Of a stretch of DNA of 64,000 bases, positions 62,865 to 64,000 are shown in pieces (position 1 is the stretch's first letter; every line of letters begins with the position of its first letter). This DNA is from Methylobacterium sp. GXS13. GTDB lineage: Bacteria; Pseudomonadota; Alphaproteobacteria; Rhizobiales; Beijerinckiaceae. The notes below the pieces were generated by a model. The model worked only from the letters and a program-made list of their open reading frames with translations, searched no databases and was not told the DNA's origin. The translations under genes were made by a program, and so were the position numbers. The stretch lies in NCBI RefSeq assembly GCF_001455965.1, contig NZ_LKKO01000024.1, positions 1 through 64,000 of the forward strand, given 5' to 3'.

Positions 62865-63262
62865 GCTTGCCGTGTCCTTGCCTCGTCGCACCGCGAACGT
62901 CCGGATGTCCCGCTCTACGGCGCGGCCATCGCGGCGGCACCTCAGGACTAAGGCGTAGGGGCGGTCGGCGGGACGGCGTACCCTGCCGCGATGATCCGGC
63001 CGCGCGGCCCGCCCCCCGAGCACCGCCAGCAGGCTGCCAGAGGGCCGCGAGGGGGCCGCGAGGGGGCCGCCACAAGACCGGGCGCGATACCTCGCTTGGC
63101 TTAGCCCCCGCAGATCCCGCGATGTTCGGGATACCTGCGCGAGATCAACCAGCCTAAAAGCTAAGTCTTTTTCTCTCCTTTAAGAGCTGGAAGCCGGGGT
63201 GTTTAGGCGGGCAAGATCGCAGGGCCAAACGCTCCGGGGGACTTTGGCTGGGGAGAGTCCAT
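62865..63262. other. Intergenic region with short tandem repeat
   Basis: About 400 bases without a supported gene between ugd and the DUF6894 gene. At 63042-63071 the 11-base unit GGGCCGCGAGG is repeated twice and partly a third time. An AT-richer stretch with CTAAGTCTTTTTCTC at about 63160-63180 may be part of a promoter. Confidence 0.45.
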
Positions 63263-63484
63263 TTGGCCGCGCGCTTCTACTTCGAGCTAGCCAACGCCGA
63301 GATCACGTTCCACGACACGACCGGCGTCGAGGCCACCGACCTCGCGGAGGCCCTGTTCGAGGCGCGCAGCGTCATCGCCGAGATGGCCGACGCGATCGCC
63401 GAGGACCATCCGGGACCGCCCTGGACCCTGCTCGTGCGCGACGAGGCCGGCTGGCTCGTGGGACGCCTGCCCGTCCGGAAATGA
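63263..63484 (+). CDS. DUF6894 family small protein
   Basis: 73 residues from TTG 63263; GGGGAGA lies about 8 bases upstream, which decides the start. It reads AARFYFELANAEITFHDTTGVEATDLAEALFEARSVIAEM, the pattern of DUF6894 proteins that are abundant in Methylobacterium and rhizobia: an FYFEL strand, D.EG.E..D...A...A and a final WTL.VRDEAG...GRLP. Cytosolic, function unknown. Confidence 0.7.
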   Translation: MAARFYFELANAEITFHDTTGVEATDLAEALFEARSVIAEMADAIAEDHPGPPWTLLVRDEAGWLVGRLPVRK

Positions 63485-63656
63485 CCGGACCCGAGCTTTA
63501 CCAATCGTTAACCATTCGTTCGGAGGATCGGGCCGCGCCGGAGCCTCGTCCGGGATGTCGGATCGAAGACGCGGCGCCGCGAGTTTGATGGGGCATCGCC
63601 GTTTCCCGAGAGCCGGCGACCGCGTCTCGGGACGATGCGCGCAAGCAAGGGCAGAC

Positions 63657-63884
63657 ATGGCCATTTCGACCCCCGCGCCCCCCCCGGATCTGAGCACCGC
63701 GGCGCTGGCGGATGCCGCCGCCACCGACATGGCCGGCGCCGCCCAGGCCCTGGCCCGCGCCGGTGATCCCGAGACCGCCGACGTGCTTCGCGCGATGGCC
63801 CGGCACAACCGGGTGCTGGCGCTCAAGCTCCGGGCCACGCAGGGCGCCGCGCAGGACCGGATGGGCCTGGTCCGGATGTTCTGA
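63657..63884 (+). CDS. Hypothetical small Ala-rich protein
   Basis: 75 residues from ATG 63657 (AAGG at 6 bases). It is an Ala-rich, helical protein with no membrane segment: DLSTAALADAAATDMAGAAQALARAGDPETADVLRAMARHNRVLALKLRA. No family is recognised. Its codon pattern is similar to its neighbours. Confidence 0.5.
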   Translation: MAISTPAPPPDLSTAALADAAATDMAGAAQALARAGDPETADVLRAMARHNRVLALKLRATQGAAQDRMGLVRMF

Positions 63885-63946
63885 TTCGGGAACGCTGCGG
63901 GTCTCCCGGGCCCGCCCTCGCCCGGACGAACGCCACCCCAGCCCCG

Positions 63947-64000
63947 TCACGCAGCCCGCATGGTGGCGAGGAAGCGGCCGACCTCGGCCGAGAGCTGCTC
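63947..64000 (-). CDS. C-terminal end of a methyl-accepting chemotaxis protein (partial)
   Basis: The last 17 codons and stop of a minus-strand gene that continues beyond the window. They read EQLSAEVGRFLATMRAA, almost the same as the end of the chemoreceptor at 12.5 kb ([17 protein letters not shown]). It is therefore very likely a second membrane chemoreceptor of the same group. Confidence 0.75.
   Translation of the reverse strand, partial: EQLSAEVGRFLATMRAA

Noticed and set aside
63042..63071. 11-base tandem repeat GGGCCGCGAGG
   Set aside because: Under three units, in GC-rich intergenic DNA; no reason to treat it as a functional or CRISPR-like array.
1..64000. tRNA, rRNA, CRISPR or insertion sequence anywhere in the window
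   Set aside because: No cloverleaf-like sequence, spaced repeats, transposase or terminal-repeat pair with a gene inside was found by reading; a tRNAscan and ISfinder search would settle it.

Overview
The window reads as ordinary chromosome of a high-GC alphaproteobacterium of the Rhizobiales (Hyphomicrobiales), most likely Methylobacterium or a close relative. This rests on GC-rich codon use, an RNase E with a long acidic insertion and a C-terminal GWW motif, a folE / NifU-like / yidD neighbourhood, DUF1491, DUF3606, DUF2934 and DUF6894 small proteins, many sensory genes, and two kinds of palindromic intergenic repeat. The genus is an inference. No rRNA, tRNA, CRISPR array, transposase or phage gene was seen.

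Layout. 1-6.7 kb: the end of a peptidoglycan-binding protein, small DUF proteins, a cytoplasmic sulfite-oxidase-type molybdoenzyme, a two-gene D-glutamate catabolic operon (dgcN-dgcA, minus strand) and a PAS protein. 6.7-10 kb: an ornithine decarboxylase with a long structured leader (speF-type RNA candidate), flanked by two GNAT acetyltransferases. 10-12.5 kb: a membrane chemoreceptor behind an AT-rich promoter region. 12.6-16.8 kb: a flippase and glycolate oxidase subunits GlcE and GlcF, with no GlcD next to them. 17.2-20.9 kb: rne with a leader of about 490 nt. 21-22.2 kb: a soluble chemoreceptor. 22.2-24.3 kb: urate degradation (uraD, uraH, and a second, Tat-exported HIUase-like protein) and two coupled small DUF genes. 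24.4-27.9 kb: yidD and a NifU-like gene, divergent from folE, hisI and a patatin. 28-41.8 kb: housekeeping and sensory genes (PhoD, CBS, rhomboid, PAS, PilZ, Sco1, PRC-barrel, LysR/LysE pair, TrmL), then a FemAB-like transferase, a second flippase and gpmI.

41.9-62.9 kb is a large surface or exopolysaccharide locus. It holds an ExoA-like glycosyltransferase, divergent from a Wzm/Wzt ABC exporter and a glycosyltransferase. A seven-gene, tightly overlapping minus-strand operon follows: acetyltransferase, Gfo/Idh dehydrogenase, aminotransferase, epimerase, second aminotransferase, polysaccharide deacetylase, GT2. It resembles the WbpB/D/E (WlbA/B/C) route to 2,3-diacetamido uronic acids. Then come an OPX outer-membrane export protein, a PCP/BY-kinase fusion with no tyrosine tail, a further glycosyltransferase, a LuxR-type regulator whose receiver lacks the phospho-acceptor Asp, and UDP-glucose dehydrogenase. 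Together these genes could make activated aminosugars and uronic acids, assemble a repeat or chain, export it and regulate the process. The window ends with two small hypothetical genes and the last 17 codons of another chemoreceptor on the minus strand.

The least explained items are the dispersed 120-150 bp double-hairpin repeat (three copies, two inside the polysaccharide locus), the structured leader of the ornithine decarboxylase, the long rne leader, the palindrome-rich region before the PilZ gene, and the inverted and direct repeats upstream of the LuxR-type regulator.
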